NCBI GenBank assembly: GCA_033961575.1
Contig: CM066728.1
Span: forward strand, 106,472,852-106,536,851
Source: Aselliscus stoliczkanus
Lineage: Eukaryota; Chordata; Mammalia; Chiroptera; Hipposideridae
Length of the DNA: 64,000 bases
Direction of reading: 5' to 3'
Position numbers and translations under genes: made by a program. Of the stretch, positions 13,145 to 24,425 are shown piece by piece. The notes beneath the pieces were generated by a model, which was not told the origin of the DNA, did no database searches, and worked only from the letters and a program-made list of their open reading frames with translations. Position 1 is the stretch's first letter; every line of letters begins with the position of its first letter.

Positions 13145-13369
13145 CCAGGGTGCCAAAAAATGTATACACATTTTAAGACAGGAAAAAGCTATTAAAATTG
13201 TAATACTCAATATATACAGATAACAACAAATGACAAGTCACATTTGACTTCTGCAATTACAAGAGGTACTCCAAGTGGTTACCATCAGCATCCAGACACC
13301 TCTGATTATGGCGAACTACTGCTTGAGCAACATTGATCAAAGTGTCCACTTGTATATATTTTTGGTACC

Positions 13370-13372
<3 letters not shown>
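13145..13372 (-). mobile_element. Short Tc1/mariner-type DNA element with terminal inverted repeats
   Basis: The left end (CAGGGTGCCAAAAAATGTA) and right end (TACATATATTTTTGGTACCCT-like on the + strand) are inverted repeats of about 24 bp with a few mismatches. A TA dinucleotide lies immediately left. On the minus strand, just inside the right end, an open frame reads VDTLINVAQAVVRHNQRC and then DADGNHLEYLL before a stop. That resembles the extreme C-terminus of Tc1/mariner-type transposases (R-x-C-x-G-x-HxExLL pattern). It is therefore an internally deleted, non-autonomous derivative of about 228 bp. Superfamily is inferred from TIR, TA and the C-terminal motif; the family name is not known to me. 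Confidence 0.7.

Positions 13373-13435
<63 letters not shown>
13371..13435. repeat. (TG)n(TA)n microsatellite
   Basis: About 23 TG units followed by about nine TA units, starting in the last bases of the mariner-type element. Confidence 0.97.
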
Positions 13436-15204
13436 GCATATACATGCACATAACATATAGATGATATATGAGTAAATAAGCTACAACAAGAAAATAATAT
13501 ACACACCTCCACCATCCCCTCTCCCCCGGAAAGAGCCACAATTACAGTACCTGGACATAGGTCCTTTCAGAACTTTTTCTCTCTCCATATTTAGGCACAG
13601 CTTTGTTCAACCCTTCAAAATATAATCGTATTACATTGGTTATAGTTTGGGCGAGGGGCCGTATCAGCCAAGGTTATAAGGTCCAGACTAGGTAAGTGTT
13701 CCCCGCGAAAGAAGGTTGACACTGATGCTCAGCCCTGCAGCGTTCAGAGGCGCCTTAGGTCTCTCCTGCCACCTTTTTAAGATGCTCCCTCCTCTTTATG
13801 GCCCAGGAAGGCTCTTGTCTACAGTCCAGAAGCAGAAATGGGCCAAAAAAGGCAGCAGGGCAGGTCTTTAGCGCCCACCAAACGTTGCACACAGCGCTGT
13901 TGCCCACACCCCTTTGCCTGTGTTGGGTCCCATTAGCTGCAGGACAGGCTGGGAAGTATAGTGTTTTAGTGGGGCGATCACAACATTGGACATTCTCTTC
14001 ACTAAAGGAAAAAGGGGGTACAGTGCATACTAAGGGGGGAAGCAGGAGTTCTCTGTCCTTGTGAGGAGGGATATTTTACCACTAAAGTTAAAGTTGCTTA
14101 GAATTCTCTGCACATAGTAATGATAAGGCAAAAAAAAGTACCGCCTTTCATTCCCTTCCCTGTTTGCAAGCTCTCCAAAGCCTCAGCCCCTGACAGCCGG
14201 CACCCACTGCCCACCCTGGCGCGTCGTTGAAGGCGAGGGCAGGAGTCGGCTCAGTGCCCTCTCTGCCTCCCTCTGCACGCTGTTGTCCGACAGTTCACCC
14301 CTGGACTCAGCACGACCTTGTTCCTTGTCAATAAATAGTTGTTCACACCGAATGGGGAAGGGCTCCCGCGAACTCCACTGGGTGGGGGGGGCCCTACCAT
14401 GATGCGTGAACCACTCCCCGAGTGTCAGAAAGTTAGGTTGCTTCCATATCTAACTGATGTAGACTGTACCAAACATCTGTGTGGTTCAGGCTCACCTACG
14501 TCCTCAATCACGTCTCAAGGATAAATTCTTAGAAGTCAACTATCCAGATCAAATGACTGTTCTGAAGGCTTTGGATACTTAAGCCAACAATTATCTTAAT
14601 CACTGTCCATCCCAGGGAGAAAGGAAGCACATCTTCGTCTGATTTATTATCACTCGATGGATCTGCCCTCCATGCCGGTCTTGATGCCTTTCCTCATATC
14701 ACAGGTTGCTTTACTTTCTTCCAGACAGTTTGCGGTTTCTTGCTACTAACCACCCTTTTTCTTTCGCTGCTTAATACCGTTTCCTTTCTCACCATCTGCT
14801 TATTTCGGCGGCTGCTCTTTCCTCACGGCCTGTTGCCGTGTAGTCTCCCTCTGCTTTCACCTCCCCATATGCCCAGAGCTTGGTGACTCAAGACATGGGA
14901 TTTCGTGTCCTCAAAACAACAGATCGTGTGAGCCTGCACAGATCATGGCTGCACATTTTCTACAGCGATTCTCCTTGGCCCCTCCCTGCGAGTGAATGAG
15001 ATTCTGCTGTTTATTCTGCACCTCGCATATGAAATATGTCCCCTCACCTAAAATGGCTGCGCTTCTGCTTTGAAGGAGTTTACAGACTTGAAAATTTATT
15101 TCGGTGTCTCATGTAGTTTCCTTGTTTACATTTTACCATGCAGGAGTCCATGCCGTTAATAAATACTCTATGTCTTGTACCCCTGGACCAGGACGGCCAT
15201 CATC

Positions 15205-15415
15205 GGCATTGTTCTCATCTTGAGCCGGGTAACTCTCTGCGGTGGGGCCTGTCCTGTTCATGGTAGGACGTTGCTCGGCATCCCTGGCCTCTACCCAGTA
15301 GATGCCGGTAGCACCCCTCTTCCTGTAGTGACAACCAGAAATGTCTCCAGATATAGCCAATTGTCCCTTTGAGTGGTAAAATTGCCCCGGTTAAGAACCA
15401 CTATACTAAACTGTC
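15205..15415 (-). repeat. MER20 element, antisense
   Basis: Nearly full length: 'ggcattgttctcatcttgag', 'gtaggacgttgctcggcatc', 'cctggcctctacccagtaga', 'gtgacaaccagaaatgtctc', then 'ccggttaagaaccacta'. The order is the reverse complement of MER20. Confidence 0.85.
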
Positions 15416-16529
15416 TTTGAGGGATATATCAGCAAAGATATAAACAAACTAGACTACAGGATTACCTGAGAGGGATTGGCACACCAGGGAGAGCCCCCTT
15501 TAAAAGGCAGGTAATGGGGGTCATGGCCCAGATGGATGAGAAGTTAGGAGCAGATAGAATTGTAGATGAGTGTTAGTGGCACTCCAGTTGGTTCCATCCC
15601 GATGACTTGGAGATGGGGGTGAGCACGTGATGCCCAGCACAGCAGCCTCCTTGTCCCTGAATCTCTTTGCTTCTGATGCTTTGTTCAGAAAATGCCACAC
15701 CCTGGCCCTGCTTTCCTACAGGCTTCTGATCTTGCAAATGCAAACTCCCCGCTGTCTCCTGCATGGAGAGCCAGGAGACAGTGGGTGCCACATACATGCA
15801 GCTCATTGGCCATCGCCTCTCACCTACATCCTTTGCTCCTCTTCCCGCCCCTCTAGCTGATGTCTTCCAAACAGCTCCTGGGGAAGTCAGACACCTGAAC
15901 TGTCCTTGTCTTCAAAGTCCCTAAGAGTCAACGCAAAAATCATTTTTCTTCTGCCTTTTTACAGTTGCTTGGAGTTTTTATAGTAACCATCACTTCTATT
16001 CCCCATCTCCCTCTCCTCCATCCCTGCCTCCCCCCAAAAAAAAGCTGGAAGTGATAATGAACCACCTTAAAGGCAAAATTAATTCGTAACTCTGCTGCTG
16101 AAGCCAAGGCAAGCAAAAATGGCAGACAGCGGATGGACTCATGCTGAGGTCATTGCTTTTTAAAGTACTTAGCACGGGCTGCAGTGGAATTAAACTACAC
16201 CCTGCATGCGAAAATTCCCCGACAGCTTGCCTTCTTAGAACCATCTAAGAACCCTCTTCTCTTCTGACATGTTGTGATGTGTGATTCAACCTGGAAGGGA
16301 GGAGTTTAAAATCAGAATGTTTCCTGTCACTGTGGATCCACTCCCTTGATCTTGCACTGTCATGGGACTGTTGTGGACCATCATTGAAATCCTTCAAAAT
16401 AAAAGTATGCACTACTGACTGTGATGCCCCCACTTGGTAGAGAAGTCTGGGGGATAGAGACACCTTCCACTGGTGAAGAGGCCTTTTCCGTTTGTGGTTC
16501 AAGGATACAGCTCAGCAGCCAAGGCCATT

Positions 16530-16790
16530 TTCTTTATTTTATTTTTTTGTATTAGTTTCAGGTGTACAACACAATGCAATAGTTATACTCTTTACCCCCC
16601 AAAGTGAAAATCCCCCTCCCCCAGTTCGCCACCCCACTCCCCCCCCATATCATACATATCCATCACAACTCCCCTGACTCCCCTCCACAGTATACTCCAC
16701 ATCCCGTGACCATCCACATATTTAGTTGCAGTTGGCGTACAATACTATACATCAGTTTCAGGTGTACCGTGCAGTGATCAAGCCTCTACT
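16530..16790 (-). mobile_element. L1 3' end, antisense
   Basis: It starts with a T-rich stretch then 'tattagtttcaggtgtacaa', the reverse complement of a laurasiatherian L1 3' UTR just before the poly-A. A second 'cagtttcaggtgtaccgtgc' occurs near 16751. Truncated at the 5' side. Confidence 0.75.
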
Positions 16791-17799
16791 CCATCCATGA
16801 AGTGGTCTCCATTTTCTTTACACAGACTCGAATTGCCATGACAGCCGTGAGAGTAAAGCCTTCCCCAGAGAAGGGGTGCTCTTCCTGTTGCCATCTCCAT
16901 GGTGCGCAGCCCAGTGTGCTGGAAACTGGGGCAGGTGTAAGTGCCTTCGGAGACAAGGAGCTGAAGTTCCTTATTAATTCCTCTCATCCAATAGGGGATT
17001 TTAGGAATGTGATCTTTCAAGTTGTCTCTTGAGCTGCCAACCCTGAAAGAACCCCACGTTTACAAAGTCTTATAAAGTGTGTGGACATCTTTACTTTCTG
17101 GTTTTTAAACTTTCTGATTTTTATCCCTTGGTCACATCTTTCTCTTCATAGAAGCAGCAAATAACTTCCACTCTTCCATCCTCAAGCCAACTAAGATAGA
17201 TATCTTTTAAATAGAATTTAAGCCCTACGGGGAAGCAAAAGTATTAAAAGCAATTCCAAAGAAAGGCGTTTTCCTTTCCTTTTTTTTTTTTAATACATTG
17301 AACACATTCCCACGCCTGTGTCATTTCCTTCCTAAGCGGACATTTCTTACAGAGGCCAGCATGTCTCTTCTTGACATCCTAGGACCGTTTCAGAAAGCAT
17401 TGTGTCTGAAATTCAGCAGCCCCTTGGCTTCTACATTGGGAGCGTGTTATTCTCTTCTTTCCCCAAAAAAAGGTTTCAGCATTACTTTCTTGGAAAAATA
17501 ATATATATTTTCAATTTTATACAAACTTGGAAAATGAGTGATATAAACTGTTCACTGGTTTGTTTTATTGTACTAGTCATACATTTATAGCCGGTAAAGG
17601 AAAATGACTGATAATATGTTATTGACTCGGCACTCTTTGGGATGACAAATCAATCTGTGATCCACTGTCAACATAATCCTGCCACACACTCTGCTCGCTT
17701 CATTGCCAGACCGTCCCCAGGGTTACTCCATGACAGAAAGGTCATGTGTAAATGGAGGGCCCCCCTAATACCAAGTTTTCTTAGTCCTAACTATGATTA

Positions 17800-18145
17800 C
17801 TGCCTTAGTCAGCCCCAGCTGCTGTAACAAAATACCATAGACTAGGTGGCTTACGAGCGGACATTTGTTTATCACGGTTCTGGAAACTGAAAGGCTTAGA
17901 TCAAGGGACCGGCAGACTTGGTGTCTCGGTGAGAGCCTCTTCTTGCTGTGTCTTTACCCCAGAAAGAGAAAGCTCTGGTCCCTTCATTTCCTTACAAGGA
18001 CACTTCATGGGGACCCTGCCATTGTGGTCTCATATAAACCTAATCACCTCCCAAAAGTATCACCTCCAAACACCGTCACACTGCGGGTTAAGGCTTTCAC
18101 AAAGGAATGTTGGGAAGACACAAATATTCAATCCACAGTATTGTC
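17800..18145 (-). mobile_element. MaLR LTR (MLT1-like), antisense
   Basis: 'gccttagtcagccccagctg', 'aacaaaataccatagactag', 'ggtggcttac', 'cctaatcacctcccaaaagt', then 'cacaaatattcaatccac' follow the antisense order of MaLR-type LTRs. It is fairly complete at about 345 bp. Confidence 0.75.
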
Positions 18146-20539
18146 CATGAAAAAAATCTCAGCACCTCTGGTATAACCCACTCAATCCTTAGCTTCATGA
18201 ACTCTGAATATATGTGTAAAATTCTAAGTATAAATAAGACAATGAATAAGAGGAACTTTAAAGTGAAAAATATATTCTCTGATTTTTTTTCTAGTAACAT
18301 AGGAATGACTTGCACAAAATATAATTTGAACACTTAAGTAATAACGTTAGGAATCAAAAGCTGCTAGAACGTTTGCAAGTTTTATTTGTTAAACTATAAC
18401 AGATGAAAATAAAAATGTGCACAAAATTGAGGAATATTTATTTAATTATTAAATGTGAGGAGTAAAACCAGTAGAAGAAAGGGGTATTTTCACTGAAAAT
18501 GTCCCCGAAGCTGCAATAAAACTTTTTAAAATCGCGAATGTTTTTCTCCTTTTCCTTTTGCTTTCCCTTTATCTAATCTCTGCCCGAGTTTTAAACTTAA
18601 ACCTGATAAATGAAGATATATAAACACACACACTTATATGTGTATGTGAGAGTGTGTGTATGTATTGCCACAACTTATCAATAATGCAGAAAATATAATC
18701 AAAACTACTCTGCTATTATTGCCCCTGTTGGTTTCCTAAAATTACTTTGCCTCTTTGGTTACGCCCTGTCTTTATTACATAGAAAGTTGCCCCTCCTGAG
18801 ATTTTTGCCTCTTTATATGTTATTTTCATATTTCAAGCTATTAAAGAATCGTCATAATACTCTGTCAAGATATAGTCCAAAATAAGCCCAGTTTGCATAA
18901 GGCTCATGAATTCAGTGTTCTGAGGACTCCATAGCTGGATGAGCAGTGTTTTAACCGTGTTAAACATTTAATCACTGCTTGCCTTGAATCCACACATGCC
19001 AGTTTTGTAGAAATTTTAGGACCGATATATCATGTGTTTAAATTTATAAATGATATATTTCCACTTTGGTAGAGTGCTGCATATCCCATGATTTCTCATG
19101 GATCCACATTCTAGCAGGAGGTTAGCAGTAAAGATTTACAAGTACAGAACGGTTTCACAGCTTCATCTTATCCCGATGTCACCATCGCCCTGGACTCCTG
19201 CTGATGTTGATTCTCTAGGCAACATAATATAGAGTGTGTTAGCACAACTCCGAAGACTTCTGTTCTTTCTATGACTGATGAAAATCTATTTTTGAACGGA
19301 CAGCTGACACTTCTTTCCCTATTAACCAGAGTAAGTTTGAATAAAGTCCCAGATAAAGGCCAGATGCACTGACTGATTTAAACAGTTCTTTTTGTTTGGT
19401 GTTGACATGCCAGGGTGCCATCAGCATTCTGAAATGGCAGAGAATACCCTTTGAATTCCATCTCAAGCTGCGATCAAAGATTACCCATATCCCATCAGTT
19501 TTCCTTTTATTTGCTTCAGATTCTCTATGTAACCATTAAGGATCATACTAAAGGTATTTAAGAGCTGCACAGATCCATGTCGGAGCAGAAGAAAATTGTC
19601 TACTGATGTAGCCACTTATCTGCACGGTTTTACTGCACGGAAGTTAGCAAAGGAGAATGAGATGAACCCAGCAAACGATAACACAGCTGCCTTGTGCTCT
19701 TTGTACGGTTTGGCTGTCACATCTTGTAATGAGCCAGCAAATATGACTTCTGTTCACCTCCTGCTGTTGTGCTAGGTCTTACATGAGAGGGAAATTTCAT
19801 CCATGTTGGGTTTGAAATTTCATAGTCTCATTTTCCTGAATATCATTAAATCTTTATAAGAAAGTGATAGCTTAAAATTTTTAAGGAAATGACAAAATAA
19901 AAAATGAAAAAAAACAAAAAACAAGTGTAATAATTTTCCATTTCCTATCGCACTAACCCCAAGCTGGTTTCCTTTGAGAAGCCAATATTCTCCCTGTTTC
20001 ATCACTGATGTCAACAAACCTACAGAGTGACAGTGCTCTTTCTATCCAGGGGGATGAGTCAGTCTCAGATAATGAACCAAGTGCAATAGAACAAGGCTGG
20101 GTCACTTTTACTTTTTTTATGTATTTAAAGGAAATGTTCAACGGTTGAGAAGTGGTTTTGGTTAAAAAAACAAAAAGACTCCCACCCTGAGTGTTCTTGT
20201 TAGGAATTTGAAATTGAGTGATGCTCTCATTGAAAATGACCTTTAATAAACTCCCAATGTCCATCCATGGGATGTCATTCATCTCTGAGCTTTAGCCCTG
20301 ACTTAAACTAAGCTATGTCCTAACTGAGAAAAAGGAGGCATGAGTTTTCAGTTTTTTTCTTGGAAATAAATTTTGAAATTCTTAAAGTTATTTGTGACAG
20401 TTAAATAAGCTTACAGTTTCCCTATCAACACTTCCATTTTTATGTCACAAAGATATGAAGTAAGCCTATATGTTCTTGCAGCAAAATTTTCAGAACTAAG
20501 GAATTTACACAGATTCTCAAAATAGTTGTGTTTTGTATT

Positions 20540-20576
20540 TATACATACATACATACATACACACACACATATATGT
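20540..20576. repeat. (CATA)n/(CA)n microsatellite
   Basis: Five ATAC units followed by ACACAC and ATAT, directly visible. Confidence 0.9.
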
Positions 20577-21620
20577 ACATGAAATATCTGTGAGAAAGCC
20601 TACTATAACATCTAGAGTATATTTGTTTTAAGAAATCATTAATAAACACAAATAAACCAGTTAAATAATTTAGTAATCCTACTCTAATATGAAGAATTAT
20701 TTTGTTTTACTGTGATTTTTCTCAAAAATTAATATAGGAATATTTCTCTATACATATAGTGTACTTTATTTCTACCTTTATTATACTCATTGCTTTATTT
20801 TTCACAAATAACAAAAGCTGTGTATGATGAAAGATCAGAATCATTATTACAATTTTTAATATTTTTTAAATTATAAGAGTAATAGAACAGAAAATTTGAA
20901 ATGTAGAAAAAAGGAAGACATAAACATTTTATTAATAAACTTTTATTATCACTACCTGGTTTCTATGATGCATTTTGCATGGTATAAAGCACAACCCCAT
21001 ACCATTTTGTATCCTGCTTTGTTCGTTTAACTTTTATTATAATCTTTGGCCCAAGTTGCTACATGGTCTTCAAAACTATCATTTTTAATGGTCTACAGAT
21101 ATTCCTTTGGGCAATAAGCCATAATTTTAAAATTATTTGTAATTCCTTTTTAATTACACATGCTCCTGTTATTCATTGGATTCAATTAAAAGCAAACTTA
21201 ACTGTTAGAATTTCTGTAAAATCTAGATGTACCGATAGCTATGTGAATGCATCTAATAAACCACAGCAATTTCCTCTTTTGTCCATCCTATCATTGGATT
21301 GGTGCCCGTAGATGAATGATAGTACTCAAAATCAAACAGATGTATTTTACAAGTTATATAGCAATTTATTGCAGTTCATACCTATGCATAAGAAGTGCTG
21401 GCATTTGGTTGTCACTACTGCGTCATGCCAATAATAGTATGCTAACTGTAAGATAGGCTGTCTTGCTCTTGAGCCCTCGCCCGTCCTGCCCATCTAAAAT
21501 TACTTCATCTCTTCTCCGTTCTTCCTGTAGCACTGAGCTCAGAGAGCTCATCCATTCTCCTGCCACTTGCGTTTACTGCTGTACATGTTCCCACCCCTGC
21601 CACCTGCCAGCCCAAGCTCT

Positions 21621-21673
21621 CGGGGGGGACGGGGGTGCGGTGGGGGGGTGGGGGGGAGGGGGAAGGGGGCAGG
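21621..21673 (+). other. G-rich block upstream of exon, possible G-quadruplex
   Basis: At least six runs of four to seven guanines separated by one to four bases, starting CGGGGGGGACGGGGGTGCGG. This fits the G-quadruplex pattern (four or more G-runs with short loops) on the sense strand, so it would also be in the pre-mRNA. It lies about 170 bp before the acceptor of the 174-bp exon. Function is inferred only. Confidence 0.6.
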
Positions 21674-21809
21674 AACGGCTCTCCTTCTTTAGGGCTTCCC
21701 CTCAGTGCAGTAGACGTTCACCAGGTGTCACCAGGTGTCATGACACCCTGCTTTTGTTTTCATCTGTAGTGTTGACAGAAGGCAATATTGGGAAACGTAA
21801 TGATGTTAA

Positions 21810-22130
<321 letters not shown>

Positions 22131-22647
22131 TAGCTGTTACCCTGAACTGTTGGACTTAGGTATTCCGTTTAAAATTGTTCTTAAGGGCTCGGGGGTCCTT
22201 GAGGATCACTGCTGGGGAGATGTAAGTACAGTCGCAGAAAGTGCTGTGATGTGCTTTCCATTCCATTTGTGTAGCTGAGTTACTTTGTTTTCCCGCAAAG
22301 ACTGATATGTTGATGCTTTTCAAAGCACTATCGTTGGCAGCTAAGGGAGCTAACATCCAACACCTTGTATAAAACCTCCTGTGAATCCTTATAATGTTGT
22401 AGTGGGTTCTGTCCCCAGAGGAAAAGAACTTCTTGCATTTTTAAATGATGGGCCTACAGAGAATAGTATTGCTAGTTGTCGGTGGCAGAACTAAATAAGT
22501 AAAGCAAATATATGATTGAACAGGAGATCAGAAGGTATTTTCGTCTGAGTCCTAATAAGCACATGCTGTTCCTGGTTGGTTTTCATGGAAAACCTCCATG
22601 AACCCCCATTTTGGGTAGAAAGGGAGTCACCATTGCAAAGAATTCTT

Positions 22648-22680
22648 GAGTCTGGTCACTAATCATGAGTCTGGTCACTA
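22648..22680. repeat. 18-bp tandem doubling
   Basis: TGAGTCTGGTCACTAA-type unit present twice in succession. Confidence 0.93.
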
Positions 22681-22984
22681 AGCTAACTTGTCTTATGGCA
22701 TAAAAAAGTGTAGCCTCTTAGATGATTGAGGGCATATGGGAAAAATATCACAGGAGGAAGTTTGGACCTCTGCCCTCCATTTCCCATTTATTTAATATCA
22801 AAGCCTTGGGATATGCATAATCAGTCTTCTTTAACATTCCTTTTCTTTAAAATGATGTTAATGTAAGCACTTAGCTACAGACAATTCTCAGAAGCTCAAT
22901 ACCATAAGCACCCACCAACAGGCCTCAGCATTGTCATCAACTACACCCTCCCTTCTTCTTATACCTTCCATTATCGGCCTTCTT

Positions 22985-22989
<5 letters not shown>

Positions 22990-23037
<48 letters not shown>
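22990..23037. repeat. (TC)n microsatellite
   Basis: About 24 uninterrupted TC units. Confidence 0.98.
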
Positions 23038-23039
<2 letters not shown>

Positions 23040-24019
23040 CTTTGTTTCCACTGAGACAGTCTCAGCTACACCACTGCCTTCTTTCTCAGGTGTGACATCC
23101 CAGATGTTGGGGCCCAGTCCCTGACAGTACTTTCCAGGAGCTGACTACTGATGCATGGGCAGGCCCACACCTTCTTTTGAGAGTCTTAAGAATACACATA
23201 ATGTTCCTTTTTTCCCTGTGAGGGATTAGGCATCCCTAATGTTATACTGAAAGAATTCAGGTTGGGCTAGGTTGAAGGGAAGTTGCAACTTGCTTCCAAC
23301 CAGAGAAAAGCTTGAAAAGCCGAGTCATGCCAGCAGAATTCTAGAGCATAGCCTTGGATGAGTAGGAAAGAGATAATAATGGAAATCACTTCCTTGAACT
23401 AACCCTTAGATCTTCTCTCCCTCTAAATATAAAAGGCTTTTACTCAAATCACAATTCAAACCCACCCTCTACCTCTTCTGAGCTTTGCGACCCTGAGCAA
23501 ACTGTAGCCCCTCATTATGTCTCAGATGTGTCATCTTTACAGAGAAGACTGTGGCTGCTTCCCATCACCTCATGTAGATCAGTCACAACACTGGATGCAA
23601 AGATGGGAAGTCATTGGTCAAAGGGTTGTCATTATATCCAGCCAAGAGCACTTAGTTGCTGCAAGTCCCCACCCAGCTGCCCTGCTTTGGAGGACTGACT
23701 AAGATGGACATGGGAAGGTGGGCTCTGGCCTACAGCCGTGAGTCTGACGTGAGGCACAAACCCACCTAGATGGTAGCAAATCAAGGGTGCCCTCTCAAAA
23801 TATGATTTTTAGTGAATTATTATTTTCCTTGAAAAATGCTTAGGCTCTTATAACAATTTCAAAATGGAGACATATCTTTGAGCTGGAGAGCATTTTAAAT
23901 CTAAGACTACAACCTTTGCTTTAAAAGTCAAACTCTATATTCCACATATTAACAAAGTTAATTAGAACCATGAAAAGCCATGAAAAGACCCAAATAAAAC
24001 TTCTAGAGTAAAAGCAAAA

Positions 24020-24425
24020 CATTTGAAACAAACAAACAAACAAAATACATGGAAATGGGATTAACAGCATATTAGACATTGCAGAAGAAAAGGTTAGTGA
24101 ACTGGAAGACAGCAGTGAGAATTATACAAAATGAAACACAGATGAAAAAGGAAACAAATGTTCAGTGCCCTGATGTATGTGTAATTACTGTCCCCAAATG
24201 AAAGGAGAAAGAAAGGAGGAAGAAAGCAGAAAAAAATATTTGAAAAAAATAAAGGTTGAAAATTTTAAACTCAAAGATCCAAGCAGCTCAAGGGACCCCA
24301 AGCACAAGAAACATGACAAAATTATACCAAGGTACATCAAAATCAAATTTCTCAAAATCAGTGGTAAAGAGAAAATCTTAAAAACAGTCGCGGGGGAAAA
24401 AAGACATGTACCAAGAACTGTGCCA
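24020..24425 (+). mobile_element. L1 ORF1 fragment (old L1M-type)
   Basis: The nucleotide words 'ggattaacagcatattagac', 'attgcagaagaaaaggttag', 'ccaagcagctcaagggaccc', 'caagcacaagaaacatgac' and 'gagaaaatcttaaaaacag' follow L1 ORF1 in order. An open frame from 24177 still reads part of the C-terminal RNA-binding half (KIIPRYIKIKFLKISGKEKI), but upstream frames are broken. It is a dead 5'-truncated and 3'-truncated copy in sense with CTNND2. A (CAAA)n stretch lies at its left edge. Confidence 0.75.
24026..24045. repeat. (CAAA)n simple repeat
   Basis: Four CAAA units. Confidence 0.9.

Noticed and set aside
22990..23037. CRISPR-like or tandem array structures
   Set aside because: All tandem structures seen are microsatellites or simple doublings; no spacer-repeat array exists, as expected for a mammalian genome.
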